Below are positions 37,626-48,836 of a stretch of 64,000 nucleotides of DNA, piece after piece (the stretch's first letter is position 1; each line of letters opens with the position of its first letter). The stretch spans positions 45,271,961 through 45,335,960 of the forward strand of contig NC_030686.2 of the NCBI RefSeq assembly GCF_000004195.4, in the 5' to 3' direction. Position numbers and translations under genes: made by a program. Under the pieces are notes generated by a model. It was not told where the DNA came from. It ran no database searches and saw only the letters and a list, made by a program, of their open reading frames with translations. The DNA is from Xenopus tropicalis. Lineage: Eukaryota > Chordata > Amphibia > Anura > Pipidae.

Positions 37626-38599
37626 CAGGCTGGGGCATTATCCCACATGGACCAACCCCAAATCTAACTTATTCTTCTCATAACTCTAAAATGAAATTGA
37701 AAGCAGATTATGACACATAGGTGTGGCTATAAAGTCAATTATATCCCATTGTGCTTATGTAAACACCTGCAAGGGCAGCCCATATCAGCACAGCAAAGAG
37801 GGAGACCTGAGCGAGTGGGATTGTTATCGATCACAGATGGATCCAGTGGCTCAGGGGACAGTGGGAAAGGCAATCATTAGCCACATCTAACTGAAGATGG
37901 AGGGAGATCCTGCTGATAGAACTGGTCGGCCATGCAGGCAACAGATAAGGAAACTTGTCAATAAATGAGCAGGCGGTGCCAAGTACCGTCCCGTCACTAA
38001 CGATCAATGCCTGACCCTAAGCCCCATGGGCCATTAATGGCACTCCCTGACTGATCCCTGCCAGGGCGGATAACAACTGGCCAATCAAACCACTTTGGGA
38101 AAGTTTCACTTCCATTCATTATGGGATGAGAGTATTACATACAACCCTTTGTAAGGCTTTAGTTGCCCTTTGAATGATGAATTGGTTCTAACATAATGCC
38201 CTGTCACCCTACAGACCTTTAGTCAGTGGAGTCCCGCCACTGGGTGGACATATGGTGCCAACCCCCCACTGTCTCATATGTACATGGCGGTGCCCTGCGT
38301 GCCTGAGCCAATCCAAGCTGTCCCGCCAGCCCAGCGCAGCCCATAAGAAGATGTCAGGGAGCAGACTGTTATGTACCAAACAGGAGGGAACGAGTCCAGG
38401 TTTCATGAACTACCCCAGTGTGTAACAGACGGCCATGTCTCCATGCTGTACTGGGGTGGGTGTGACAGATGGAGCGGGGGAGGGCACAAAGAATCCCGTG
38501 TCCCTGGCACAGAGAGTCATTCTGGGAAGACACAGCGCCACATGGTTGAGAAACTACATACAGACACCAACTGATGGGTGCTGCAAGGGGCCACCTACT
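37626..38599. other. Intronic, no gene seen
   Basis: Unique-looking DNA in the presumed rhbdf2 5' intron. Nothing supported on either strand. Confidence 0.4.
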
Positions 38600-39335
38600 G
38601 ACTGCACCTCACTGTCACACCTGCAAATGGTATCCCATTCCCATAGCACCTCCCTGTCACACCTGCAAATGGTATCCCAACCCCTGGCACCTCCCTGCTC
38701 CGACCCCACGGCACCTCACTGTCACACACCTGCAAATGGTATCCCAACCCCATGGCACCTCCCTGCTCCGACCTCATGGCACCTCCCTGCTCCGACCCCA
38801 CGGCACCTCCCTGCTCCGACCCCACGGCACCTCCCTGCTCCGACCCCACGGCACCTCCCTGCTCCGACCCCACGGCACCTCACTGTCACACACCTGCAAA
38901 TGGTATCCCAACCCCACGGCACCTCCCTGCTCCGACCCCACGGCACCTCACGGTCACACACCTGCAAATGGTATCCCAACCCCATGGCACCTCACTGCTC
39001 CGACCCCACGGCACCTCCCTGCTCCAACATTCTGATCCCAACCCCATGGCACCTCCCTGCTCCAACATTCTGATCCCAACCCCATGGCACCTCCCTGCTC
39101 CAACATTCTGATCCCAACCCCATGGCACCTCCCTGCTCCAACATCTGATCCAACCCCATGCACCTCCCTGCTCCAACATTCTGATCCAACCCCATGGCAC
39201 TCCCTGCTCCAACATTCTGATCCAACCCATGGCACCTCCTGCTCCAACATTCTGATCCCAACCCCATGGCACCTCCCTGCTCCAACATTCTGATCCCAAC
39301 CCCATGGCACCTCACTGCTCCAACATTCTGATAAC
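38600..39335. repeat. Compound minisatellite with 24-, 38- and ~44-bp units
   Basis: All unit types share 'ggcacctccctgctcc'. The 24-bp form continues 'gaccccac', the 38-bp form 'aacattctgatcccaacccc', and the longer form inserts 'cacctgcaaatggtatccc'. Long open frames on both strands are repeat artefacts. Confidence 0.93.
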
Positions 39336-39477
39336 CCCAATACCCAAGTGTGGAACTACTACAACTTTGTTTCTAACTGCTCCCCCTTTACGTATGCTTG
39401 AAACTACAGATAACCCAGCCCCCATTTACTGCTTCAACACTGCATCTAATCATATCCCAGCCCCAATATTGTAATGA

Positions 39478-39790
39478 TAACCCAACCCCTGAGCACCTCA
39501 CTGCTCCAACACTGTATCTAATGATAACCCAACCCCTGAGCACCTCACTGCTCCAACACTGTATCTAATGATAACCCAACCCCTGAGCACCTCACTGCTC
39601 CAACACTGTATCTAATGATAACCCAACCCCTGAGCACCTCACTGCTCCAACACTGTATCTAATGATAACCCAACCCCTGAGCACCTCACTGCTCCAACAC
39701 TGTATCTAATGATAACCCAACCCCTGAGCACCCCATTGCTCCAACATTGTATCTAATGATAACCCAACCCCTGAGCACCTCACTGCTTAA
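39478..39790. repeat. 47-bp minisatellite, about 6.5 copies
   Basis: The unit is 'cccctgagcacctcactgct' plus 'ccaacactgtatctaatgataacccaa' (39485 onward). Its first half is related to the preceding compound array. Confidence 0.93.
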
Positions 39791-39864
39791 ACATTCTATC
39801 TACTGAAAAAGCAACCTCGTGCCCTACAACTTCACATATATATATAACCCCCAGAAAGCCTGAC

Positions 39865-39960
39865 CTGTCAGTCCCCCTTGCTCTGGTCCAGATAGGAGGT
39901 CCGGTACAGTCCCGGCAGGAGTGGCTGCAGGAGAAGGAGGAAACGCCGCCAATTCCCTAG
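39865..39960 (-). other. rhbdf2: Possible rhbdf2 5' noncoding exon
   Basis: On the minus strand a GC-rich segment ends in GGGACTGACAG|GTCAGG, a fair donor. It lies between the likely promoter exon (42605 onward) and the first coding exon. The acceptor side is not clear, so this is weak. Confidence 0.2.
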
Positions 39961-40233
39961 AACACTTCCTGAGTCTGGCTAATCATCCCTTTTAACCCCT
40001 TAGTGGCAGCACCCACAAATCAGTTTGCCGCGAGTCCTACTCCAAAAGAGTAAGAAATGTCGCCAGAGAAAAGGGTTAAGTCTGCAAAAGATCGGTGACA
40101 GATTTGAAGGGAATAAACAGATGGGTTGCCATGGAAACGGGGCGAAAAAGGGACTCGTGGATTCCAAGATTACCCCTACCTCCAGGAAAGAACATGCTGC
40201 GGTGCACAGTGATGTGGAGTATCTGTCTGTGGG

Positions 40234-40413
40234 TTAGAACGCCATTGTCGTATAATGCGTATAATGATGCTTAAAGGCACAGCAGGGCTCTATATACTGT
40301 ACTATATACATCTGAGTAGCCTCTGGCGCCTATATAGTAAATACAGCCCTACTGTGCCTTTAAGCATCATTATACGCAGCGCTGGGGCTCATTACACAAC
40401 AATGGCGTTCTAA
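40234..40413. mobile_element. 180-bp MITE with 'TTAGAACGCCATTG' ends
   Basis: TTAGAACGCCATTG (40234 on) is exactly inverted as CAATGGCGTTCTAA (to 40413). Inside, 'aatgatgcttaaaggcacag' pairs with 'ctgtgcctttaagcatcatt'. Confidence 0.85.
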
Positions 40414-40479
40414 ACTGGGCAGAGCTGAGTGGGTGGTTAGACTGTCCTGCAGAAAAATGGAATTTATTGCATTTAGTTA

Positions 40480-40860
40480 TTTCATTTTCAGTTCAGAAGC
40501 TCTCCAGTCTGGAGTTTCAGCAGCTATTTGGTTGCTATGGTCCAAATTATCCTAGCAATGAGGCAGTGGCTTAACACTGGAATTCGAAAAGAGAAGGGCC
40601 TAAGTAGAAAGAAGTAATAAAAAGTTACAATAACTATAAAACTGTAGCCTCAAACAGCAATTGTTTTTTTTTTTTTTTTTTTGGCTGTGGGGTCAGTGAC
40701 CCCTGTTTATAAGCTGGAAAGAGGCAGAAGAGGAAGGCAAACAGTTCAAAAGCTATAAAAAACAAAGACCAATGAAATAGTTGCTAAGAATAGGCCATTC
40801 TATAACATGTTAAAAGTTAACCTGAAGGTGAATTGCATTCTAAAGGGGAACCTATACAGG
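40480..40860. mobile_element. Dispersed 'ggggtcagtgacccc' repeat, with a poly-T run
   Basis: Carries 'tgtggggtcagtgacccctg', 'ggagtttcagcagctatttg' and 'tagcaatgaggcagtggc'. A T-run of about 19 lies at 40664-40682. It is the same superfamily as 43015-43355. Confidence 0.6.
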
Positions 40861-41479
40861 AGGTACGGCCCTGGTACCCTGCTCTCTACAGTGGTACGAC
40901 CCGCACAGCAGCATGGCAGCTCCCATTTATACAAATACACAGATAACTAGAGAAATACCAATTGGAATCAAATTATTATTCAAATTGCCTGTACTTTGAG
41001 TCATGGGCTCTCTTGGCTCAAGCGACTGATGTTCCCATATTGCTTTCCAGGAAGGAGCTGGGCGATCAAAGGTGCAATTAAGAAGTGAAAGTCTGACTAA
41101 TGATTTAATAAATCAGCTAATGCGGCCGGGGGAGAAGGGAACTGGTTCAGCAGACCATGCAGAGTAGATTATAATCATACAGTGACCCATAATCAGCCTG
41201 GATTTTATCTTATCTGCTATGCAGTGTGGGTAATTGTGCCCTACAGGAACTGGCCCCCACCCACACAATGGCATACAGAAATATGTATGGCAAGCACTTA
41301 CCCTTTGTCGGTGTAACTGTACCTTTAAGAGAGGATTTCTGCTAAAACCTATGTAAATATATGAATTTGGGAGCAGAAGGTGTCAGGGTACAGATGGGTG
41401 CATTAGGGGAAAGGGTGCAGTAAAGGGGACACTGTGCCATAATGCTCAGGATTAGATTGTATGCTCTGCAGGACAGCGG

Positions 41480-42575
41480 GCAAGGCAGCCCCCCAGCAGT
41501 TATACACTGCTACATATAAGGCACTTATGGTACATAGTGTATACAGTACTAGGCAGCCCCCAGCAGTTATACACTGCTACACACACGGCATTCATCTGCC
41601 CCCCCTGCAGTTATATACTGGTACATATACAGCACTAGGCAGCCCCCCAGCAGTTATACACTGCTACACACACGGCATTCATCTGACCCCCCTGCAGTTA
41701 TATACTGGTACATATACAGCACTAGGCATCCCCCAGCAGTTATACAATGGTACATATAACGCACTCATCTGCCCCCCCAGCACTTATATACTGGTACATA
41801 TACAGCACTAGGCAGCCCCCCAGCAGTAATACAATGGTACATATAGAGCACTCATCTGGCCCCCCTGTAGTTATATACTGGTACATATAGAGCACTAGGC
41901 AGCCCCCCAGCAGTAATACAATGGTACATATAAAACACTCATCTGCCCCCCCCCCCCCCCCCCTGCAGTTATATACTGGTACATACAGCACTAGGCAGCC
42001 CCCCAGCAGTAATACAATGGTACATATAAAGCACTCATCGGCCCCCCCTGCAGTTATATACTGGTACATATAGAGCACTAGGCAGCCCCCCAGCAGTTAT
42101 GAACTGGTATATATAAGGCACTCACCAGCCCCCCAGCAGGTATATACTGGTACATACAGCACTAGGCAGCCCCCCAGCACTTAAACACTGGTAGGTATAA
42201 AGGTCTAGGAAGCCCCCCAGCAGTTATGAACTGGTATATATATGCACTCACCAGCCCCCCAGCACTTATATACTGGTACATATAAGGTACTCATCTGACT
42301 CCCCCAGCACTTATACACTGACACATATAAAGCACTAGGCAGCCCCCCAGCACTTATACACTGACACATATAAAGCACTAGGCAGCCCCCCAGCACTTAT
42401 ACACTGACACATATAAAGCACTAGGCAGCCCCCCAGCACTTATACACTGACACATATAAAGCACTAGGCAGCCCCCCAGCACTTATACACTGACACATAT
42501 AAAGCACTAGGCAGCCCCCCAGCACTTATACACTGACACATATAAAGCACTAGGCAGCCCCCCAGCAGCTATAAA
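41480..42575. repeat. ~43-bp minisatellite with dimeric higher-order structure
   Basis: The left two thirds alternate two unit types ('actaggcagccccccagcag' and 'catctgccccccctgcag'), giving ~86-bp dimers. The right third (about 42300-42560) is a homogeneous run of one 43-bp type containing 'cagcacttatacactgacac'. An 18-C run is present near 41947. Confidence 0.93.
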
Positions 42576-42604
42576 TATATATAAGTGTATAGAGAGTCAC
42601 TCAC

Positions 42605-42690
42605 CAGAGCCAGGGGACCCTCCGCTTCCCTCTTCTCTTTCCTTCCTCCTCTTCTCCTCTTTACTAAGAACAAACACACTTTCTAGGCGT
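42605..42690 (-). other. rhbdf2: Probable rhbdf2 noncoding first exon
   Basis: On the minus strand the segment ends in GGCTCTG|GTGAGTGAC, a near-consensus donor (GT at 42604-42603). It directly follows a GC-rich, GC-box-containing stretch. The first coding exon (28606-28719) begins at an acceptor two bases before its ATG, so an upstream noncoding exon is required and this is the best candidate. Its start is not determinable. Confidence 0.5.
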
Positions 42691-42770
42691 GTCCTTGGAG
42701 CGGCCAGCTGGGGAGGGCGTGGTCCCACCCGGGGGGCGGGGCTGGGGCTGCTAGGCGTGGATGAATGCGG
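42691..42770 (-). promoter_or_regulatory. rhbdf2: GC-box promoter, likely rhbdf2
   Basis: 'ggggggcggggctggggctg' (about 42731-42750) carries a consensus Sp1 GC box, with further 'ggcgtgg' elements. There is no TATA. Local GC content is far above that of the flanking repeats. Confidence 0.5.
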
Positions 42771-43014
42771 AAGTGGCCTGGGAGCCATGTGGGTGTGGGT
42801 TGTGTGAAGGGAATGGCAGCCTGGGGCAGGGAGCTCTTGTCAGAGCGGGAAACCTACAGTCATACAAGGGAGGGGCTATTCACCTGCTGCAGAACCGCTT
42901 GGGTGAGCTATTGGGGGCATTAGTGACAGCCAGGGCCCCTGGGTACTTTTATAACTTGCCAGGAGTCACAACCAGCTGTACAGCCAATAACAATCCATTA
43001 GAATTCATTTTCTT

Positions 43015-43355
43015 TCTTAACGCAAAATTATCCATTTTTTAATTTATAATGGCAAATTCTAAGCCACTTTTCAATTGGTCTTAATTTTTTTAATGTTTTA
43101 TTTGCTTTCTTCTGCCTGTTTCAAATGGGGGGTCACTGACCCCGGCAGCCAAAATCTCTTGCTCTGTGAGCCTAGTTTTATTGTCCTTTTTACTTTATAT
43201 TCTTTATTTTTCTAGTTAGCCCCTCTCCTATTCATATATCAGTCACTATCTCAAAGCACTCCCTGGTTACTAAGGGTAAATTGGACCCTAGCAACCAGAT
43301 TGCTGCTGAAATTCCAAACTGGAAAGCTGCCTTACAAAAAGTAAAATCATTAAAA
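43015..43355. mobile_element. Dispersed repeat, copy A
   Basis: 'aagccacttttcaattggtc', 'cttctgcctgtttcaaatgg' and 'gggtcactgaccccggcagc' are shared almost base for base with 45160-45500. Confidence 0.8.
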
Positions 43356-43369
43356 AAAAAAAAAAAACT

Positions 43370-44280
43370 ACCTGTAGGGATCCATAGGGTTAACTAGTCC
43401 CTATGGCTTTAACCCCTGCAGCTACCTTGTTTTTGTGCTGGTACTGGGCAAAGACCCACGTATCAGTTTGGAGTTTGCATCTGTGTGTGCGTAGGGACCC
43501 ATAGGGTTAAATGTCCCTATGTCTTCACATAGATCCCTTGTTGCTGGGCGGAAGCCTTTGTAACAGTTTATAGTTATACTTTATACCCATTGGGTTAGTT
43601 AGGTTGACCACTCCCCTTGCAGACTGATATAGTGCCTAGCAAGGAGGCGTGGCTTCCTCTTTGGCTACCTGTCTGCAACTCAACAACAGCTCCTGGAGGC
43701 AGACATAGGCCCCAGTACAGCCTAGGATACCCCAGATACAATATCTGATCTGGTGAAGTCGGGGACAGGGCCCCGTGAACGAGGTTTGTATAGACGTAGC
43801 AGTTCTGTTATAGCGCCCTCTAGAAGTGGTGAGACTAGATAGATCTAGATAGTAAGGGCAGCTAAGGCCCCAACTAGAAGACAGACGGAAGTATTTCTTC
43901 CACCAGGCAATGTTGCCTTAGCTCAGGGCCACGGACTAGTGACAGGATACAGGCAGGATAACCCCTGATCTATACCGGTGCTTTACCCTGCCCAGACTCC
44001 AAAAGAGTTGGGATGAAACGGTCGTACCTTCCCTTGCTATCCTAGGTGGGTTCTGCTAACTTGTTCATGTGAGTACTGATCCTCCGTCAAGCGATATAAT
44101 CTGTCTTGGGCGAATAAAATCTGTAATATAGTTTACTTATGAACTTTCTGGCGTTCTATTTAATACATCTGCATCACACTAGCCTTTGTGAGTTGTAGTT
44201 CTACCACAACCTCAGCTCCATTACTTGGTATCTCCTGCACAAACTATACCCTTCCTTGGAAAGAGAGTCCCAATGTGCCC
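43370..44280 (+). mobile_element. LTR-like dispersed repeat, copy 1
   Basis: Shares an ordered series of blocks with 44330-45110: 'ggtgaagtcggggacaggg', 'atgttgccttagctcagggc', 'taccctgcccagactcc', an 'aataaa' and a final 'ttgtagttctaccacaacct'. The ordered blocks and the polyadenylation signal near the 3' side suggest solo LTRs, but clear TG..CA ends were not fixed. Confidence 0.45.
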
Positions 44281-44329
44281 CATGCTCTATCCATAGCCTG
44301 GTGTTTAATAGCGTTTTAGCCAAATAGGG

Positions 44330-45110
44330 GATACATGTGTTTATTGGTTTACAGGGAGACCCCTCCCTTAGCACTCAGATATAGTGTTTAGTAGGGGGGT
44401 GGGGCTGCCTCTGCTCACAGGGAAAGGAGCACTGAGCCTGGGAGCAGAACTAGGCCCCAGTAAGCCATGTGCCCCAGAGTGTTATCATCCACTCTGGTGA
44501 AGTTGGGGACAGGGACCCCGTGAATGAGGAGCAGTTAGATAGCAAGTTGTGTGGAGCACTCTCTAGGAAAGTGAGGGAAGGAAGAGCAGTTTGGCTCCAC
44601 CAAGGAAAGTAGCTGTGGGAGTACCTCCGAGACAGGCACTGTTGCCTTAGCGTAGGGCCACGGTTTAGACATAGGAGGCAGGTAGTGTGTGAACCCTGAT
44701 CCAGAGTTGCCGTGGGGGCCTGAGGGCTAGAGGGGTTCAACCTGAGGAGTGGGGTACCCAAGCTGCCTGTTCCAGAGAGTGGGCAACTGACCCGGTGGCA
44801 CTGACCCTGCCCAGGCTCAAGGGGAGTTGAGAGGAGCGGGTGTGCACCCTCTCTGTGCTGTCCCAAGGGAAATGCTATGCTGACTGCTGTATGTGAGTAT
44901 ATTGCCATAACCCTGCATATTGATTGTCTCTGGCAATAAACCAGTTCTACTGTTTAACTGCAAGAACCTTCTGGGGCCCATTTGTTATTCTGCACTGCGC
45001 ACAGCTAAGTGGCTTGTAGTTGCACTACACCATAGCTCCGTTTGGTCACATCCACATAGCGAAGGCCCATCCTGAAGGATTTAGTCGCGTGTACCCCATG
45101 CTCTAGACCT
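44330..45110 (+). mobile_element. LTR-like dispersed repeat, copy 2
   Basis: Diverged partner of copy 1 in the same orientation. It has 'ggtgaagttggggacaggga', 'actgttgccttagcgtaggg', 'ctgaccctgcccaggctc', 'ggcaataaaccag' and 'cttgtagttgcactacacca'. Confidence 0.45.
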
Positions 45111-45159
45111 ATCTAGCCGTGCTGTTGGCTTGGTTACAGCCAAGAAAGGGTTACATACC

Positions 45160-45500
45160 CATTTTTTAATTTATAGAATGGCCAATCCTAAGCCACTTTT
45201 CAATTGGTCTTCATTTTTTGTCTTTTATAGTTATTTAATTATTTGCTTTCTTCTGCCTGTTTCAAATGGCGGGTCACTGACCCCGGCAGCCAAAAAACTA
45301 TTGCTCTGTGAGCCTATTTGTATTGTCCTTGTTACTTTACATTACATATCTTTCTATTTAGCCCCTCTCCTATTCATATATCAGTCACTATCTCAAAGCA
45401 CTCCCTGGTTACTAAGGGTAAAATGGACCCTAGCAACCTGATTGCTGCTGAAATTCCAAACTGGAAAGCTGCCTAACAAAAAGTAAAATAATTAAAAAAA
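45160..45500. mobile_element. Dispersed repeat, copy B
   Basis: Nearly identical to 43015-43355. Together with the two LTR-like copies it gives the order A-LTR1-LTR2-B. Confidence 0.8.
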
Positions 45501-45926
45501 ACTACCAGTAATACAAAAATAAAGACCAACTGCAAATTGTATCAGAATATTATTCTCTACATCACCCTAAAAGTTAACTCAAAAGTGAACAACCCCTTTA
45601 ATGCCAGTTATTTGGCCTTTATGTTTTTTTTTCATCCTCATCTGCTGTCATGGAAAGTTTGTTTCCCACAATCCTACAATCTGCTTGTGGCCCCTGGCAC
45701 CTGGGCAGAACAAATATTTCAGCTTCAGCCACTTTGTGCAGGAAAGAAAAATGGGAAACAATGTGACATGCAGTTCTCTATACAATGTCTCCACCTAGGG
45801 GCAGCTAGTGGTACATGCAGTTATAATATTCCAATGGCATGAATTAATACTCTCTATTAGTGAAAAAAGGGGTCCACTGTAGTGTCTTTAGCAGGGTACA
45901 AATAAGGGTATGGGTTCTGGGCCCTT

Positions 45927-47135
45927 CTCATAGGTGGCAAAAGTAAGTAGAGTGGGGGATAGTTGGTACAGAAGAGCATGGTTGTGACAGAAGGACAAAG
46001 TGGTGACAGTAGGACAAGGTGGTGACAGTGGGACAATGTGGTGACAGTAGGACAATGTGGTGACAGTAGGACAATGTGGTGACAGTAGGACAATGTGGAG
46101 ACAGTAGGACAAGGTGGAGACAGTAGGACAAGGTGGTGACAGTAGGACAAGGTGGTGACAGTAGACAAGGTGGTGACAGTAGACAAGGTGGTGACAGTAG
46201 ACAAGGTGGTGGAGACAGTAGGACAAGGTGGAGACAGTAGGACAAGGTGGTTACAGTAGGACAAGGTGGTGACAGTAGGACATGGTGGAGACAGTAGGAC
46301 ATGGTGGAGACAGTAGGACATGGTGGAGACAGTAGGACATGGTGGAGACAGTAGGACATGGTGGAGACAGTAGGACATGGTGGAGACAGTAGGACATGGT
46401 GGAGACAGTAGGACATGGTGGAGACAGTAGGACATGGTGGAGACAGTAGGACATGGTGGTGACAGTAGGACAAGGTGGTGACAGTAGGACATGGTGGTGA
46501 CAGTAGGACAAGGTGGTGACAGTAGGACAAGGTGGTGACAGTAGGACAAGGTGGAGACAGTAGGACAAGGTGGAGACAGTAGGACAAGGTGGAGACAGTA
46601 GGACAAGGTGGAGACAGTAGGACAAGGTGGAGACAGTAGGACAAGGTGGAGACAGTAGGACAAGGTGGAGACAGTAGGACAAGGTGGAGACAGTAGGACA
46701 AGGTGGTCATAGTAGGACAAGGTGGTGACAGCAGGACAAGGTGGTGACAGCAGGACAAGGTGGAGACAGTAGGACAAGGTGGTGACAGTAGGACATGGTG
46801 GTCATAGTAGGACAAGGTGGTGACAGCAGGACAAGGTGGTGACAGCAGGACAAGGTGGTGACAGCAGGACAAGGTGGTGACAGCAGGACAAGGTGGTGAC
46901 AGCAGGACAAGGTGGTGACAGCAGGACAAGGTGGAGACAGCAGGACAAGGCGGAGACAGTAGGACAAGGCGGTGACAGTAGGACAAGGCGGTGACAGTAG
47001 GACAAGGCGGTGACAGTAGGACAAAGTGGTCACAGTAGGACAAGGTGGTGACAGTAGGACAAGGTGGAGACAGTAGGACATGGTGGTGACAGTTGGACAA
47101 GGTGGTGACAGTAGGACAAGGTGGTGACAGTAGTG
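45927..47135. repeat. 18-bp minisatellite, about 65 copies
   Basis: The unit is 'gacagtaggacaaggtgg', with variants 'gacaatgtgg', 'gacatggtgg', 'gcaggacaagg' and 'gagacag' in local blocks. Because 18 is a multiple of 3 and the minus strand lacks stops, minus-strand frames are open for up to 413 codons of six-residue repeats. These are not genes. Confidence 0.97.
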
Positions 47136-48059
47136 CATACATGTTGGCCAGCCTATTAGCTTTTAGCAACCAATTTAATACATGATTGTTATTTTATGAT
47201 TAACTGACTCATTTGCACAATATAAATCTGTTCCTGTGTGTAGAAGAGCACAAATGGGCCATTATATCCAACTGGGCTGCAGCAGCACCTTCTACACAGG
47301 CTCCTCTTTGTCTTCCTCTGCTGTAATGCATTTGGAATGAGCCAGTTCATGCATGGTATTAGGACCACGGTCTATTCTGAATTTAGCGGTGACTAAATCA
47401 TTCCGGGACACATACAAACTACACTTTCTCTTCCATGACACATAGTTTAGAGGGGAATTAAACCCAGTTTTATAACCATTAGCCCTAGTACCAAGTCCCC
47501 CCGCCGCCTCCACAGCCACGTTACCACCACTGCTGAAATATTTACTATTTCCCTCATACTTGCTGGGTTTAACACTGGCATTGGGATTTAGTTCCCCTTT
47601 AAAATGTTAAATGTCACAGTGGTAGGCTGTTACTAGTGAGGGCTTTGTTGTCCCATTGCCTGAAGGCGGTTTTGCATTGTGGATGTAGCACCCCGTTTGT
47701 AAATGAGCCCAGAACGTTCTCCAAGGGTTTGAAAAGAGCTATATTATTGTGAAAATGTAATATAAAAATAATATAAGGCTGCAAATTTTTTTTTTATTGG
47801 ATCAGCATTTATATATACAGCATTTATAGTCATGTTGGAGTAATACATAACAGTTTACCATCTGCCAGTCTGATGCAAAGATTTGAGTTTGGCAAATGCC
47901 AAGAGAACGCCACTTGGCTGAATACATTATGTCAGTGGTAAAGTTAGACTCGTGGTCTGGGGCTGTTTCCATGGTTTGGGCCCCAGGTTCTATTGGTGTT
48001 ACTGTTCCTTTAAGGCCACAGAGTACAGTGACACCAATGGCAAATCTGTGCTTCTTATG
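47136..48059. other. Intergenic, no gene seen
   Basis: A 75-codon minus-strand frame at 47292-47519 has no splice or family support. A T-run lies near 47787. Confidence 0.4.
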
Positions 48060-48300
48060 TTGAAGCAGCAGTTAATGGCTTTGGCACAATAATGCCCCCA
48101 TGCATAAAGGCAGATCCTACAGAAATGGGAAGAACCTGACTGCACAGAGCCTTGACTTCAACCCAACTAAACCCATTTGGGATGAACTGGGATCCCTACT
48201 TTGAACCAGGCCGGATCCCCAACATCATTGCCCAACCTCACTAATGCTCTTGTTCTGAAGTGGAATCCCACAACTTTCCAGCTCTCACTTTAAAGAAACC
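48060..48300 (+). pseudogene. Tc1/mariner transposase fragment
   Basis: The degraded plus-strand reading AQSLDFNPTKPIWDELG (about 48146-48196) matches the terminal DDE-domain block of Tc1-like transposases (consensus form AQSPDLNPIEhLWDELe). The flanks resemble 'acaatgcccccgtgcataaag' upstream and 'cccaacctcactaatgctct' downstream of that block. It is frameshifted and clearly dead. Confidence 0.75.
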
Positions 48301-48501
48301 TCCTTCATTCTTATGGCAATGGATGCCCTCATTCCTTCTGGGAGCTCTGCTGATTAGGGGCCAGAGAACTGCCATCCCTTGTATTAGGGGCCCTCGCTCT
48401 GTACTAGTGGCCCTTATCACAAGGAGACAATCCCAACTTGCCTATCATCATATCTAGGATCTTCTATACTATTTAGTAGATCCATTATCTTTCTCTGCAC
48501 T

Positions 48502-48797
48502 AAAGGTGTCGTCAAGCGAGCGGATCTTCTCCTGATATCCCCCACCTATGGGTGGGCGATATCGGGAGAATCCAGGCTAATTCGATCATTTGGCCCTGGG
48601 GCCAATACGACGGGTATAGGAAAAGTCGATCCGACTACATTTTTTAACCTGCCCAATCGAGATCTGGCCGATTTCAGGACAGATATCAGTCGGGCAGGCC
48701 CTTCGGTAGTCCCCATACACGGGCCGATTAGCTGCTGAGTTGGTCTAAGGGACCCATATCGGCAGCCAGCATCGGCCTGTGTATGGGGACCTTTAGG
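48502..48797. mobile_element. Non-autonomous DNA element, 'ccatacacgg' family, second copy
   Basis: Ends 'actaaaggt' and 'acctttag' are inverted. The interior matches 11999-12262. It stops about 40 bp from the stop codon of the 780-codon ORF. Confidence 0.7.
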
Positions 48798-48836
48798 ATT
48801 TCATATCTTGCTACACTACATCATCCCCATGGGGCA

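Noticed and set aside
38435..39340. Pro/His-rich and Gly/Cys-rich ORFs on both strands
   Set aside because: Compound minisatellite read through; no unique sequence of coding character.
45857..47169. Minus-strand ORFs of 306 and 413 codons with six-residue periodicity
   Set aside because: The 18-bp minisatellite keeps frame by arithmetic. No signal of a real collagen-like or mucin-like gene.
47292..47519. 75-codon minus-strand ORF as a gene
   Set aside because: No splice partners, no family recognition and low-complexity Gly/Ala start; likely chance.
48060..48300. Tc1 fragment as part of the 780-codon ORF's element
   Set aside because: Opposite strand, different superfamily, decayed, and separated by another transposon.
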